From assembly GCA_937926025.1 (NCBI GenBank), contig CALANQ010000066.1, positions 1 through 6,559 of the forward strand: a DNA stretch of 6,559 bases, given 5' to 3'. Shown one piece after another: positions 6,340 through 6,559 of the stretch. The position numbers were made by a program, and so were the translations under genes. Under the pieces are notes generated by a model, which saw nothing but the letters and a program-made list of their open reading frames with translations, did no database searches and was not told where the DNA came from. Every line of letters starts with the position of its first letter. Position 1 is the stretch's first letter. This DNA is from an uncultured Acidimicrobiales bacterium. Lineage in GTDB: Bacteria > Actinomycetota > Acidimicrobiia > Acidimicrobiales > Iamiaceae.

Positions 6340-6559
6340 CAGACGTCGACGTCGCGCCGGGTGCGGGCGATGGCCAGCTCCTGGAACCGCAGGTGGGCGT
6401 CCACCGTGCCCCCGGCATCGATGGGGGCCACGCGCTGCCAGTCGCCGCTGGGGCCGAGCGACCAGGCGAGGGTGTCGTCGGCCAGGCCCACCTGGAGGAT
6501 CTCGGTGACGCGTCGCTGCAGCAGCGGGTCCACCACCGGCACCAGGGCCTCGCTGCGGC
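6339..6559 (-). CDS. ppk: Polyphosphate kinase Ppk1, C-terminal end (gene begins outside window)
   Basis: Only the last 72 residues are visible. They match the extreme C-terminus of Ppk1: RSEALVPVVDP, then VTEILQVGLADDTLAWSLGP with a following Trp (GDWQRV), the usual pattern 'E-x-L-V-P-V-x-D-P ... E-I-L-x-x-x-L-A-D-D-x-x-A-W-x-L' of actinobacterial Ppk1. Ppk1 reversibly makes long-chain polyphosphate from ATP at the membrane or in the cytoplasm. The tail after the family motif (AHLRFQELAIARTRRDVDV) is helical and charged. The catalytic histidines are outside the window, so activity cannot be judged. The stop overlaps the Nudix start. Family assignment rests on a short piece but with the right motif and neighbour. 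Confidence 0.8.
   Translation of the reverse strand, partial: RSEALVPVVDPLLQRRVTEILQVGLADDTLAWSLGPSGDWQRVAPIDAGGTVDAHLRFQELAIARTRRDVDV

Overview
The window holds a phosphate-acquisition locus, with every supported gene on the minus strand. In order of transcription (high to low coordinate) it reads: 3' end of polyphosphate kinase (ppk), a Nudix hydrolase, a short promoter region with an actinobacterial-type PHO box, pstS, pstC, pstA, pstB, two different phoU paralogues, and the start of a PAS-domain sensor protein, probably the PhoR/SenX3-type kinase of the phosphate two-component system. The DNA is GC-rich, three of the intact or near-intact starts are GTG or TTG with clear Shine-Dalgarno sequences, the PHO box has the GTTCACC direct repeats known from Streptomyces and relatives, and ppk is followed by a MutT-like gene as in mycobacteria. 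Together these suggest a high-GC actinobacterium. An Acidimicrobiia-like lineage is my guess and cannot be proved from the sequence alone.

Layout: 6559-6339 is the C-terminal end of Ppk, joined by a 1-nt stop/start overlap to a 134-residue Nudix hydrolase (6339-5935). The gap 5934-5763 carries the PHO box (5860-5839) and the pstS ribosome binding site. pstS (5762-4667) is read in two frames: an N-terminal lipoprotein half and a C-terminal half that are both clearly PstS, with about ten expected residues and the reading frame lost at the junction near 5303. A perfect 15-bp stem-loop (4652-4620) lies just after the pstS stop. pstC, pstA, pstB, phoU, phoU and the sensor gene follow with overlaps or gaps of 2-12 nt, so they look like one translationally coupled transcript.

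How it works together (family knowledge): under phosphate starvation the response regulator binds the PHO box and switches on pstS and the genes behind it. PstS captures phosphate outside the membrane, PstC/PstA form the channel, and PstB supplies ATP-driven power. PhoU proteins relay transporter state to the sensor kinase, closing the loop. Ppk and the Nudix enzyme upstream connect this to polyphosphate storage and nucleotide clean-up. The broken pstS is the main oddity: as written, this locus would not make a full-length phosphate-binding protein. I see no wholly new system here; the points worth a second look are the pstS lesion, the PHO box, the intercistronic hairpin, the divergent PhoU pair and the sensor with no visible membrane segment at its start.
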